Positions 52,144 through 63,163 of a stretch of 64,000 nucleotides of DNA are shown here, in pieces. Every line of letters begins with the position of its first letter. Position 1 is the first letter of the stretch. A model generated the notes under the pieces. That model searched no databases, was not told where the DNA came from, and was given only the letters and a program-made list of their open reading frames with translations. A program made the position numbers and the translations under genes. The stretch is from NCBI GenBank assembly GCA_900708905.1, contig CAADRB010000019.1, positions 2,208,406-2,272,405 of the forward strand, read 5' to 3'. Source of the stretch: Hymenolepis diminuta (Eukaryota; Platyhelminthes; Cestoda; Cyclophyllidea; Hymenolepididae).

Positions 52144-52350
52144 TCAACCAAATTTCAATATTGATATTGCGTTTTGGGCCAGATCGTTAAATTCAAACAT
52201 GTTATCCGGAGATATGTAGATGGAATTATATTGAGACTCACTGTTTATGCTTAAATTTATGGGAAACATACCCCGAAAACAGCCCGAGTTGAACCTGACT
52301 TGAATAGACACCTTCACGTCTTCTGCCTTAGAGTATATTGAGGCTGGCAT
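52144..52350 (-). CDS. Possible small single-exon gene, 68 residues, unknown
   Basis: The frame opens with a real ATG in a good context (AAAATGCC) and runs 68 codons to TGA. Base and codon use are closer to the known exons than to the surrounding DNA. Composition is that of a soluble, mixed-charge protein, for example KAEDVKVSIQVRFNSGCFRG and YISPDNMFEFNDLAQNA, without signal peptide or membrane segment. A poly(A) signal follows at a sensible distance. It lies on the DNase II strand, about 1.4 kb upstream of it. I do not recognise a family. It could be a short conserved protein, a terminal exon starting at an internal ATG, or chance. Confidence 0.45.
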   Translation of the reverse strand: MPASIYSKAEDVKVSIQVRFNSGCFRGMFPINLSINSESQYNSIYISPDNMFEFNDLAQNAISILKFG

Positions 52351-53260
52351 TTTAGCGACTTTGCGTTATTTGCTCGTTAGCGGTTAAGTGCTAATTGTGT
52401 CTCACAACGGGCTTCATAGATAAGCTGCATTCTTATTTTTATTTCAACTAAAACTCACCAATTATCCGCCAATGCCGTTTTGCAGTGAGTCATTTCACCC
52501 CCAAAAATGCATTTTAATAAAATGTACGAATAGTCATATGGACAGGACTTCATCAACTTTGAGGGTACTAATGGAAGTTCGATAAATAGGAAGAAACACT
52601 GAAAAGTGAATCATATCTTGTGGAGATAAGCTCTAATAGGTTACAATACTTTATTTGTTTCGCCTTGTTTACACTCTATCTCATAAAAAGATAAGATAAT
52701 ATGCTTCAAGAATATAACTGACACCCAAGATATTCACAGGATCTGAATTTGACTTCCTAGTGGGTCTAGCCTTTCGTCTATCTAAGGTTACTCTATCTTT
52801 TACGCGAATTTCATTGCGTTTTCATGCAGTTCCATTTTCTGCAAATTTAAGCCCCATAAAATTCCGAATCGCTGTTTTCGTACTTTTATTCAACTCTACC
52901 TAGTATGTTCCTTATATTTCGTTTATTGTAAATGATAATACAATTTAGAAAAACTAACACTTTTCCTGCACTAGCCGTTAAATATAACACCGTTGATAAA
53001 TCCTAACATACCTTAATGATAATAAGGTAAAATTAAGCCAAACAAAATACCAATTCCTCAGTGAAATATTTTGCACATGACGCAAATCAAGAATTCTAAA
53101 GATAATTTACCCAACATGTCAAAAAATCAGAGGAGTAATATCTTCTATTACATATATTGTCGTCATTACGTATCACAGCCGTCGACATGCGTAGAAAATA
53201 GTGAAATTAGATAGAAAGAGGAAGAAAAAAGGGGTTAGGGATGAAGGAGGACATCATTAT
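52351..53260. other. Gene-free stretch, holds SLC35A 3' UTR
   Basis: Its right part is the 3' untranslated region of the transporter. A minus-strand AATAAA at 52890-52885 is a candidate end. Otherwise nothing is recognisable. Confidence 0.5.
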
Positions 53261-55553
53261 CTAACTATCAGTAGGTTTCTCCGGAATTCTAACAGTCGCA
53301 GAATCAATATTACTTATGAGAGGCCTTCTATCCTCATCCACTATAATTGGAGCAATCGGAGCCACTTGTTTCGGTGGTGGCAGCATGCTATACATCGCCG
53401 TCGCTCCAATAACCAGTATATTTCCCAGTACAAGGTGAATTGTCAAGGGAGTATTGAATATCAAAACTGATGCCACCAATGTAAGCACAATAGCTACAGA
53501 AGTAGCGAATGTTTTGAGGACGTTATCAGCATATCGCACGGCCGCTGCCACCAGTAGACCACCGAGAGATTGGAGTAAAATAACAAACCATACAGACATG
53601 TCATAACCGAAGAAGAATCCATGTTCAACAATGACTTTATTTTCCTGAATGAAAGCTTGGGCTATGCTAGCAACAATACCATAGATTGAGAGTTGAATGT
53701 TGCGTAGAACGATGGTCTTTTGAGTGGATTTGAGCATGAGTTCAAAGAATACACCAGAAAAGCCAGAGAGAAAGCAAGCCACGAAAACGCAAATGAACCC
53801 ATATATGGGAATTTGATCAGGTTCACCGGCAACGGGAGTCTTGGCGATATTTTGGGGGTCAATTTGAGCTGTTATAACGCCGACAAAGAGAAGGGAGAGA
53901 GCGATCCAATGTTTGAAGGTGAGAACGCGGTGAAGAATAAGACGGAAGAATATGACAGTGGTGAAAACTTTCATTTGATATGTTACCTAGTAGATTAAAA
54001 AAACGCCCCAAAATTAAGACGAAAAATTTCTCTAGTTTATGCCAACTAACGGCTCTGTAATTCTAACGATGGAAGTGGCACCCATTTAATCCTTCAAACT
54101 TGCTCAATTCTGACGAAAGGCCTCTTCTGTAATCAGACAAATTTGAACTGAATGAGAGTAAGAAGACAAAAATGAATGCTAATATTCGCTTTTGAAAACC
54201 AACATCTACGACGTTATCGTCCACATGTCTTAACAGCTAAGTTTCGAACAAACGCTCTTTAAATCTCTCAGACAGTAGAGTTACTTTAAGAATTTAACGA
54301 AGTTACGATAAAGCTATCGTTTTACAAAGCTAATGATCCTCTTAAGGCTGGCAGAATGCAACACCTTTTCTCAAAATCAGAAGAATAAGAACTGAAATGG
54401 AGCACCACCAATGGATAGTAGTAGAGGAATGAGAGAGGAGTAGGTAGAGTAGTAGGCAAAGAGAGAGAAAAAGAGCAGGAAACAGAAGAGTATGGTATGA
54501 ATGTCTAGTTAGCACGTTTGGACGTGAAGGGAGGTGCAAAAGTTAAATAAGGTTAACTTAGAGGGGTAGCCCGGATTTTTTTTGAGTCACTCTGTGGCCT
54601 TTCAGGATAGTAATTTTCAGACCTCCATTAGTATTGTATTATCTATGCAAATGATTTGACTTATTACAGCGAGTTCAGTTTATAGTGCATAATAGTAACC
54701 GAATGCACTTTGATCAAAGAAAAGCCAAAATCAAATGAGAAAGTCCAAAGCAGGAAAAGTAGATTTTCATGAAGTAAAAGAAGTGAGCACATGGAAAATT
54801 TAAACAGATGTCATGTAATCGCCCATTGTCGATCTTTGGGCGTGTTTAAACAAAAATGCCCGGTTGCTAAAATCTATTTAGGCATGAACTTATAAGACTG
54901 TGAAAGGTCAAAACACCTTCCAAGAACAATAATACTAATGACAGTAAGCTTGGCTTGCCAACAGTCCCTCAACCCACCAAACGTTATTCAACAATTTATC
55001 TATTGGTTTTAGATGCAACTGCATTTAAACATAATTGCTCAGTCTCTGAATAGATTAGAAAATATATAAATAGACAAGAATTCACTAGACTGTGAAAGAT
55101 CCGATTTCTGATAAACTTGCCATGTCTTTCAGCCCACCGAATGCACACTTTTTTAACGTAATATCTGAGTAGAATATACTATTGAAAAGGAGCGGTTAAG
55201 AAAACAAGGACTCACTTGAAAGACACTTGGATTGAGATGCGAGACAGCAATATAGACGAGGTTATTTTGGACAGCATAGATGACACCAGGGACACCAATA
55301 AGCAGATTATCCCGCCAATCGGTGAGAAGGTTCGTGTGAATGTTCGAAAAAAAGCCTCGAATGCTTCCCTTCTCCTCCACAAGCCACACCAGCCCTACAC
55401 AGACAATGAACTTGACTACTTCACTCATTGTCACAGCGGTGGAGGCGATAAACATGTCACCGGGTCGAGACCGCACATAACGGGACATCAATACCACCAC
55501 GACGTTCTGGAGGGTCAGGAAGACCAGCGAGGCGCACTTCATGTAATGACCGT
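53261..55553 (-). CDS. Golgi nucleotide-sugar transporter, SLC35A family
   Basis: Two large exons join in frame: 55553-55216 and 53986-53261 (TAG), split by a 1229-bp intron without recognisable content. Members carry UDP-galactose, UDP-GlcNAc or CMP-sialic acid into the Golgi in exchange for the nucleotide monophosphate. Signatures in order are LVFLTLQNVVVVLMSRYVR (first membrane segment), STAVTMSEVVKF, YAVQNNLVYIAVSHLNPSVF, the join into QVTYQMKVFTTVIFF, SGFSGVFFELMLKSTQKT, RNIQLSIYG, LQSLGGLLVAAAVRYADNVL and KTFATSVAIVLTLVASV. About ten membrane segments are expected. ATG 55542-55540 gives 350 residues and a family-like start (MKCASL). Exon 2 enters with one leftover base, so a 5' exon exists and may add residues. 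The cytosolic tail after the last segment (from about LPPPKQ) is longer than in the human A3 member. Substrate cannot be read from sequence; the motifs are closest to the A2/A3 group. Confidence 0.92.
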
Positions 55554-56271
55554 CTGAAAGGCAAAAAAATAAACAATTAAAATCAAATGTATCCGAGGGT
55601 GGAATATTTTCAGATAGGGAATTTAGAATGAAAATATGCATCGTCGATACACCTGATTTAAGGAAAATGGTTCACTCAGGAGTTTTACGCCAAAATGAGT
55701 TTTTAATCGTCCTAAATTATTCTTCATCATGAACTTGTATTGATCTGGAATACTGCAAAACCTGAAACTTCTATTTTTATCCCTCCTCCACACCACTCTC
55801 CAAACACGGCATAGTTGAAAAACTCTCATCTGACTATCCATCTTCTTCAAAAAACTGTACAAACCTACTTTGCATTTGGGCGCTTCAAAACAACCGACCT
55901 ATCTACCTCTCCTCTATTTCATTTACGTGGTTTGAGTTTTTATTCCTGCTAAAGTTTGCATATCATAACCATGTCTTCGTTTCATTATGGTGTGTGGCGA
56001 AGATTGTCAAAGCCATCTTCTCTTTTCGACAGATTCACCTTAACTCAAGCGAATGTTATCAGCCATGAACTGAGAAGAACAAAATTTCCTTCTGCGATGC
56101 TGCAAACATAACATCCTCAGAAGAAAGGCTGTAAATACGAGGTAGGCGGACCAGTAACTGATCTTGTCTTCTATCCCATAAATTCGAGTCCGGACGGGTC
56201 ATCAGAATCAAGGCAGTCATAAGCAATAAACAGCGATACTCTCAAAGTCGTAAACAAATTTCCCGGCTTAC

Positions 56272-56362
56272 GGGGAGGGGAAGCATTCCGAAATTTACGA
56301 AACCAGCCTATTTTAGCCCGTAAATTTGGCCATTTTTTCATTGGATGCCCACATATAGGCAT
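56272..56362 (-). CDS. Candidate first exon of the SLC35A gene
   Basis: ATG 56362 opens 30 codons (MPICGHPMKKWPNLRAK...) ending with one spare base before a good donor GTAAGC. That is the phase needed by the exon at 55553. A second donor in the same phase lies 27 bases earlier (GTAAAT). The stretch is GC-richer than its flanks. There is no family motif, as expected for this variable terminus. Alternatively, translation starts at ATG 55542 and this is chance. Confidence 0.3.
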
Positions 56363-57480
56363 CGAAGCTGTGACTTGTCAGAAGTGGTTGTCATCCGCTA
56401 CATAAATGGCGAACATTCATTCTTCCATATAAATAAGCCATTTCTAGTAGACTGCACACAAATATCAACATGAACTGTTATTTACAATACTTTGTCTGTT
56501 GTAAAAGCAACGAAAGTCTGAGTAAAAACATCTTTACTAGATCCAGTAAGTACAACAAGAAAACTTGATCTGGTTAAGGACTTCATTAACTTTAAACTGT
56601 TAAACGATTTCCTTTTTATTTTAATAATACCAAGAAAGTCGTCATTTTTCTAACACGTTTCACCACACAATGTAAGTAGAGTTATATTTTATAGCCAAGC
56701 ATAATGAACAGTCATCATTTGACCTCTACTTTTATGCATAAGTGAGTTGTGCGTGTCATTAATAAGAGCCGGCGCCGGATCGAAAAAGGTACCGGAATGT
56801 GGATTTTTGATAAGGATACTATTCCTCTACCGAAGACGATAGCTGGAAAAGCACTCCTCTACCACGAATATGAAGGAATTGACATAGTAAGTCGAAGGAA
56901 GACCGGCAGTAACCCTATCACATTTGTTACGGTTATAAAAGCACAATTTTTGCTGTGTCTGAAGTGACTACAACGGTACTAGTCCTCTGTTTAGACAACA
57001 TCTGTCTAAGAGTCCGCCGATTTCCGCAGTCGCTTTAACCCTCCGATCAAGCTCAGTTAATTGACTGTTGAGGGGACGACTCCAACCTCGTGAAAGTGAC
57101 GGCTCACCTGAATAAAGTCCTTTGAGCAGCTTCCAACAGTGAACAACTGGACTTTGCTTACTTTGTCTGGTCTTTATAAACCACTTCCCGCATCTTCGTA
57201 TACACATAAACAAGTCTCCCTCACTTCCTTGAGTTCTCTCCAACCCAAGTTCTCATTTCCCATCTTGTTATGTAGTGATGATCGAAAGAAGTTAGGAGCT
57301 CAGCTGGACTATAGCCTCTTAGATAACTAAGTTATCACTTACGTATTAAATTCTATATGTTGAACACTCGTACAGTCTCACTGTTTGTGTTCTTCGGTTA
57401 TTTTAAACAAATCACCAATGAGAAATCATATTCCTTAGAAAAAAGGTACTAACAAGACTAACAAAAAGAACAATGACAGG

Positions 57481-57815
57481 CGAAGTCCTGTAGTATAACT
57501 ATTTAATATACTAAATTAAAACTAGCGAGCGATAGCAATAACCACATGACAGTGCAAAACTGCGGTCATTACAAATTCGAACCACCGACTAACACTGATA
57601 AAATAAATTGAACGGAGTAAAAACAGCATAACCTCAAGGAGAATATATCACGTTATCAGCAATAAATAAGGGAAAGCGATGTTGTAGACGTGAGAATACC
57701 GTAATTAAAAGATAGAATTGATAAATTTCGAGGCGCTATAAACTATCAAAATCGATAAAAGTCAAAGAAGCGCAATTATAAACGCAGATGGTTAATCATT
57801 TAGTAATCAATTAAA
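57481..57815 (+). repeat. Dispersed repeat R2, copy 1
   Basis: About 335 bp resemble 58318-58648 in the same orientation. Shared words include AGTCCT and GTATAAC near the start, a TTCGAA core flanked by similar bases, AACAGCATA, and ATTTAG.AATCAATT near the end. Identity looks moderate, so the copies are old. Confidence 0.6.
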
Positions 57816-57821
57816 CATAGC

Positions 57822-57877
57822 TAGCCGAGTAGCTGTAGCGTAAATCTTTGCTCCATCTGGGAACATGGTTCAAGATC
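57822..57877 (+). repeat. tRNA-like A/B-box pair
   Basis: TAGCCGAGTAGC (57822-57833) resembles an A box and GGTTCAAGATC (57867-57877) a B box, at a spacing suited to a pol III promoter. It directly follows R2 copy 1. A tRNA fold is not apparent, so this is at best a SINE head or tRNA pseudogene. Confidence 0.3.
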
Positions 57878-58317
57878 TATCAGTGCGCATCTTAAATATG
57901 TAAATGACCATCTGTCAGCAAGTCTTTAAAAAGAAGTCAGAATATCCTCCCTTAAACAAATAGGCAAGCTAGAAATCTAACATTAAGTCTTCTAGACACA
58001 TCTCTCCTATCAATTTTTGCTATCGACAGATTTCCAAACACTCGTCCTTGAGGCACATATTGATAAGAAACCCGCATACTGCCACACTTCTTTTGAGTTA
58101 TTCTAACCAGTAAGTTTGATCGTTACTTTTGATGAATTTTCACAGATGTTTTTAGCGTCTAACTCGACAACAGTGCGCGCTGACCGCCAGAAGTAGCTAG
58201 ATTTCACGACACATTTTAAACAAACAGAAGAGCTAAAGACCGATCCTGGCTATGTGGAATCAACTTTCAGCACTTAATTGAGTCTTTCATTTGTGTAATT
58301 TCACTACTGAAAGGATA

Positions 58318-58648
58318 CAGTCCTCGAGTATAACGATTTTATGAACTAATTATCACTGTCAATATAGGTAAAAGATAACATAATCGAATGAGAGCGCAAA
58401 GCTGAGGTCAGAGCGATTCGAATCGGGGATTAGCACCGATAAATCAAGTTAAGCGAGGCTGAAACAGCATACCCCTAATTTGCATGGCGTGTGATCAGTT
58501 TGTATTTAACTGATCCATTAATTTCAAAAATCAACAGGAGTTGGTAGATTTTGACGTCATAAGTTGTCAAAAATTAATAATAAGAAAATCGGCAAAACAA
58601 ATTCAGCTCAAAATACGGATGACTCCTCAATTTAGCAATCAATTCGAA
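58318..58648 (+). repeat. Dispersed repeat R2, copy 2
   Basis: This is the partner of 57481-57815, starting 837 bp later in direct orientation. It carries the self-complementary word GCGATTCGAATCG, which resembles a pol III B box. Confidence 0.6.
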
Positions 58649-58942
58649 CGTGAATATTTACTACACCAAAGAAGAATTCGAGAACCAACAGTTCGTTGCA
58701 TAAAGGTGTAAATCAGTAGGATACATTTTCAAGAGGTACTTAAGATTAGCTCATTGGAAATAATTGAAGAACATGAAACAAAGAAAAATCCAGGATGTAA
58801 ATTACACTTTGTGCTTAGTTTTAAGCTATTTTGCACTGCGACCTATTCAGAAAATAAAAGCTTACGGTTTCACTAGAGGAATATAAAATTAGATTAAGAG
58901 AAAAAAAGAGCTTTTGAGACTCTACATTTAAGGAGAAATTTT

Positions 58943-59368
58943 CTACACGATAAGAATGCCGATCAAAATAGTTTCTTTTTGAAGTAAATAGAACACTAAA
59001 AGAGCGAGAAAAGGAGTAGCCTTACGCAGCAATGAGTAAGAGATGGGTGGAGTTTTTTTGAAAAGCGAAAATAAGACACCAATTTCTGAATAGGTACGTA
59101 TCAACAAGTTCGTGAGAATATGAGGGACTCCGAGGAAATATAATAAATGTTGTGATAAGAGACCCAATATTTAACGTGGGTTCTGTCGACAAACTGTCCA
59201 ATAATCACCATAGCAGTAGTGTCAAAATATCCGTAACACAAAACAGCAACACAATGCCACCTAACGTTTAAAGGGAAGAGTGATATGAAAATAAAAAAAT
59301 AAAGGCATTAACTTACCCTTCATCAGTGAAACGTAATTGCTAAGGTTTGACACGACAAGGAAAAATTT
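58943..59368 (-). pseudogene. Two exon-like fragments of a possible SLC35-type transporter
   Basis: First fragment 59368-59317: acceptor TTTTCCTTTCAG, 17 codons KFFLVVSNLSNYVSLMK plus one base, donor GTAAGT. Second fragment 59085-58943: acceptor CTATTCAG in the matching phase, then a hydrophobic frame with PPISYSLLRKATPFLALLVF ending in TAG. The word SLLRKATPFLALL recalls the VLRKFT segment of SLC35D-type nucleotide-sugar transporters, and the first fragment could be the segment before it. The rest of such a gene (about 250 residues) is not visible on either side, so this may be a remnant, or exons of a gene I cannot assemble. The family link is tentative. Confidence 0.25.
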
Positions 59369-60911
59369 CTGAAAGGAAAATAGATTCATATAATAAAATG
59401 ATAGAAACCGATTTCAGATGGAGATTTCTCCAAAAAGTATTAAAATTGAGAAACGAGAACTCTCGAAAAGTAAAATTTATGAAAAATACTTTATGCAGAT
59501 GTGTAATCATACATTAGACGCAGTAGCTTTATAGGATCACCATTGGTGAAACTAAAAATACAAATAGGAAATTACATCACTAAAATCGCTATTCAAGATC
59601 CATGAAAATCATTGAATGCGCAAAATAAGCAAGGAACGGATGAATATAAACAAACTAAAGTAGATAACAAAACCCAGAAAGGAAACTACGAAGTCACACT
59701 TAATTGGTTTACTGAGAAAATTCAAAGAGAAAGACAGTTGAATGTATTTCAATGGATAGGGCAAAATATTATCAAAAAATATAGATTACAAATAATCAAT
59801 AGCGAATGAGGAATTGAATCCAAGTACATCCAACTAAAAACCTGGGATTCAGCATTAAATATCTAAAAATGTCAAAAATCAGCTATAAATAACTATTTAA
59901 AAATCTCATTTATTTGCCCCAAACCACGAAATCGACCCATCGACAACTATTCAATCACAAATGGCTTAAACATAAATATGAAATAATCGCAGAATTTATT
60001 ATAAAGAAATTATTAAAATTATTAACGATCCTCACATTTTATAACCTACACAGCCCAAAATTGTTAAAATCCCTCCTCAATAAAACAAGCATTATAACAA
60101 AGTAATTTAATTTGGTCAAAAATGTATATATTTGCAAAAATGCAATATTTTATTTAATTAGAAATTGTTTAAAACATTTAAAAAATTTATATTCCGTAAA
60201 AATTTTGATTTAATTTTAGACAAATAGAAAATTTGTGAAAATTCTAACTCAGAATTGCTTATTACAAATTTGAATAAACAAGAAAACTAAATGTTATTGT
60301 AAATACATCTGAATTTAAAATTTTTTATTTTGGAGCTTATCCTAATAAATTTTCTTGAAGATTCAATTTGATATTGCTTAATAATACCTGTCGGTATTTA
60401 CTTGTTAATATGTACATCATTTTTAACAACATGGCGATTAAATAAAATGGCATGTAAGCTTCAATCCTAATGTAATTTAAATATTGCGATAATTTTTAAA
60501 GATGCTTCTAGTCGTTATAAAATTTGAATCTATATCTAAATGTTTGTATTGGGACAATGTAGGAGCTGGAAATTTTGCTTCGCTTTTACCTTAATTATTG
60601 CCGAGTCGGAAATGAATCTGAGTTTCAAAAATATTTTAAAATAGGCGATCCGAAAACGTGTCAAGACATTTTCGTAAACAGAATGCTTTTTTCCTGTTTA
60701 TAATTGTAAATGAGAACATATGTATCCTCACTTCTTTTTGATTTGGAATAGAAGTTTATGCGGTAGGAAGACTTTTCAGTAGTTATAATTTTGAAAATGA
60801 TATGTTTATATGTTTTTCATCCTTGATGATCAAAAGAAACTCATATTACCCGAACGGCTTAGCTGATGCGTGGTTGCTTTGACACAAAAATCTTCCATGT
60901 TGGCTTTGTTA

Positions 60912-61240
60912 TTGCTATAGTCAACAGTTGTCTGTCAACATCTAACGATTAGAAATGATCGACTGGCGTTAAGATCTCGACTACAGTGTCCACAGACGGT
61001 CCAGCTGTATGTGTGTTTTTATGCATATGGAAACCAAAACAGATGCCATTCATCACGCCGAGGCATTTACCGCGAGACATGACTGACGTCTAACGAAGAA
61101 ATATTTTGTACATAAATCTAACTTACTTAACAATAACCCGAGGTGGCTTCGAGGACACCTCTGCACTGATCTAGAGACATGAATGACTTGACTTATTCCA
61201 TCTATTCGACCGATGGGGCCCCATAGGCATGACGCTATTA
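60912..61240 (+). repeat. Dispersed repeat R1, copy C (3' part)
   Basis: It shares with copies A, B and D the blocks GCTATAGTCAACAG, GATCTCGACTACAGTGTCCA, ACATGACTGACGTCTAACGA and TGAATGACTTGACTTATTCC. The TATA-like word is changed to GTACATAAA. The R1 5' part is absent here. Confidence 0.75.
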
Positions 61241-62303
61241 CAGTTATGTTTGACTATCGCAAATAATTCACTTTTACGGGCTCATAACTTCATATACTTT
61301 ATGTCCAAGACTCTAGGTCATCAAAGCGAAAAATTCGAATCCGTTGATGATGTATTACAATGTGGAACTACATATTGGCTTCTGAGCAAGGATCTATGTG
61401 TAAGTCCATGTCGCATAGTTAGGATGCTGTTTTTGAGGCTAGTTGGTTTCTCATGCTGCTAAATCGTTTGCTGTTAATCGGCATCTGCTACATCTGGCAG
61501 CATTATTAATATATTTTCACCTAAAAGTAGACGACAATTCTTACGATATCGGAAGCCCTAGGTTTAATTAGAAAACAAAGTTAGTGACCCATAGTAAAAT
61601 TGATTGTGAGAGAAAGAAATTGAAAAATTATTTAAGTAATTTAAGACTGAAATGCAGATAATGTGGGAACAGTGGATACAGTGTATGAAAATCAATGTAA
61701 ACCGAGTAAAATGATTTCAGCCAATGTGGGTGCGAATCAATAATTGGAATTCATGTATGTTATTGGCTTTAGGGCGGAATGGTTTAACTCTTGTTGATGA
61801 CACCAGCACTATGTACGCTTCATATGATGCAGCAGAGAAAATATCCTAATTATCATACCGTTCAAAAATTCTTGGCAGGAAAAAGATATTCATTTTGGGT
61901 TTATTAATGCAATATTTTGTGACAATGATGTTTCATGGTATCATATATTCGCTATCAGTGAGAAACTCGAAAATGAGATTTGATTACAAATTATGGAAAA
62001 CGCCCTCTAGAAGATTAATTATTTGTACCGAATACGTTTTATAAATGAAGTTTGGGCAGTAAAAGCTCTGCTACCTTTAACAAGTGCATTTTAATTTCGC
62101 TAAAGGTAGACTAAAGGTTTCGATCTTTTGTAGTAAATCCCACATTTAAATTTTACAAAGTTTTTTCGGACAGTTTAGGTGTATCTAGTGAGAATCCATT
62201 CAATTTTAAATTAAATCAGAAACCAGGTTTACTGTGCTAGAGTTGATACTGATAGCACCAACTTAACATGTCTCATTATCGTTTGGCTTCACTTTTAATT
62301 TCT

Positions 62304-62940
62304 GTTATAGTAATAACGTTAAATCTATCGGGGCCACATTAATCGAATATTTGGAATAAGCCAAGTCATTTATGTCGCCAGATCAGTTCGGAGGTGACAG
62401 GCAAGGCACCTCAATCTACTAATGAGTAAATTAGGTTTATGTAAAAATATTTTTTTGTTAGACGTCATTCATGCCTCGTCGTCGGTGTCTCGATGTGATG
62501 ATCGACACTTGTTTAGCCATTCATGTGAAAACAGTCAAACACACAGCGGGACCACCTGTGGATACTATAGTGGAAATCTTATCGCCAATCATTTCTAATC
62601 GCCAGCTGTTGATAAACATCTACTGGCTATAGGAGTTATAATCCGCTCTTCTCTGTAAGATACCGTAATCGACTCTCAGATTCCCCAAGACGTTACACTA
62701 GTTACAAATATTACCCGACAACACCGCAATACAAAACGACCCAAACCATCACATCAAAATAAGATATTTTCGTCTCGATAGGGCGATTTATATTATGCGT
62801 CATTTACACCCGTAATGTAAATAAATTCGTTCGAATGAAAGAGTATTAGATGATGGAAAATAAAGAATTCGCATATGAGAATTATTTTTGAGAAAATATT
62901 AATTTCTTTTGTATAACGATTTTATAATCAGGTATAAATA
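62304..62940 (-). repeat. Dispersed repeat R1, copy D, the longest copy
   Basis: Read on the minus strand, 62940-62646 matches the 5' parts at 35796 and (reversed) 18215, and 62640-62304 matches the 3' parts of copies A, B and C. This is the only copy in the window with both parts side by side, so it defines an R1 unit of about 640 bp. It ends in AACGTTATTAC like the others. Confidence 0.75.
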
Positions 62941-63163
62941 ACAAGCCTATAAATATCGTGATGAGTTGATTCCTAATTTGTGGTAAAATACAGAAAAGGA
63001 GAACGTACTCATGTATTATATTGCTTTTAAAACTAAAATACAAAAAAACCAATATTCTGTAGTAAATTCATTATATAATCATAACATGTGTATAAATTTA
63101 TTTTAGAGTCCAATAATCTCTTTGAAATCACTCTTCCATTTCGGCTAATTTCAAAGTGATCAC

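Larger units (their letters stand above)
55554..63163. other. About 7.6 kb between SLC35A and UTP6
   Basis: Besides the candidate exons and R1/R2 repeats listed here, I see no gene. A GC-richer patch at 56960-57320 with TTTATAAA and AATAAA words could be part of an LTR. 59800-60800 is strongly AT-rich and empty. Confidence 0.45.

Noticed and set aside
50709..52350. The small frame at 52350 and DNase II as a tight operon
   Set aside because: The gap is about 1.4 kb, too long to argue for a shared transcript from sequence alone.
53720..53998. 92-codon plus-strand frame
   Set aside because: It is antisense to the large SLC35A exon, which carries clear family motifs.
55216..55557. 113-codon plus-strand frame
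   Set aside because: It is the antisense shadow of the SLC35A exon.
59120..59260. Frame after the acceptor at 59261 (WHCVAVLCYG ... GQFVDRTHVKYW) that faintly recalls ferroportin
   Set aside because: Its phase does not match the exon at 59368-59317, it soon hits a stop, and no further ferroportin segment is visible.
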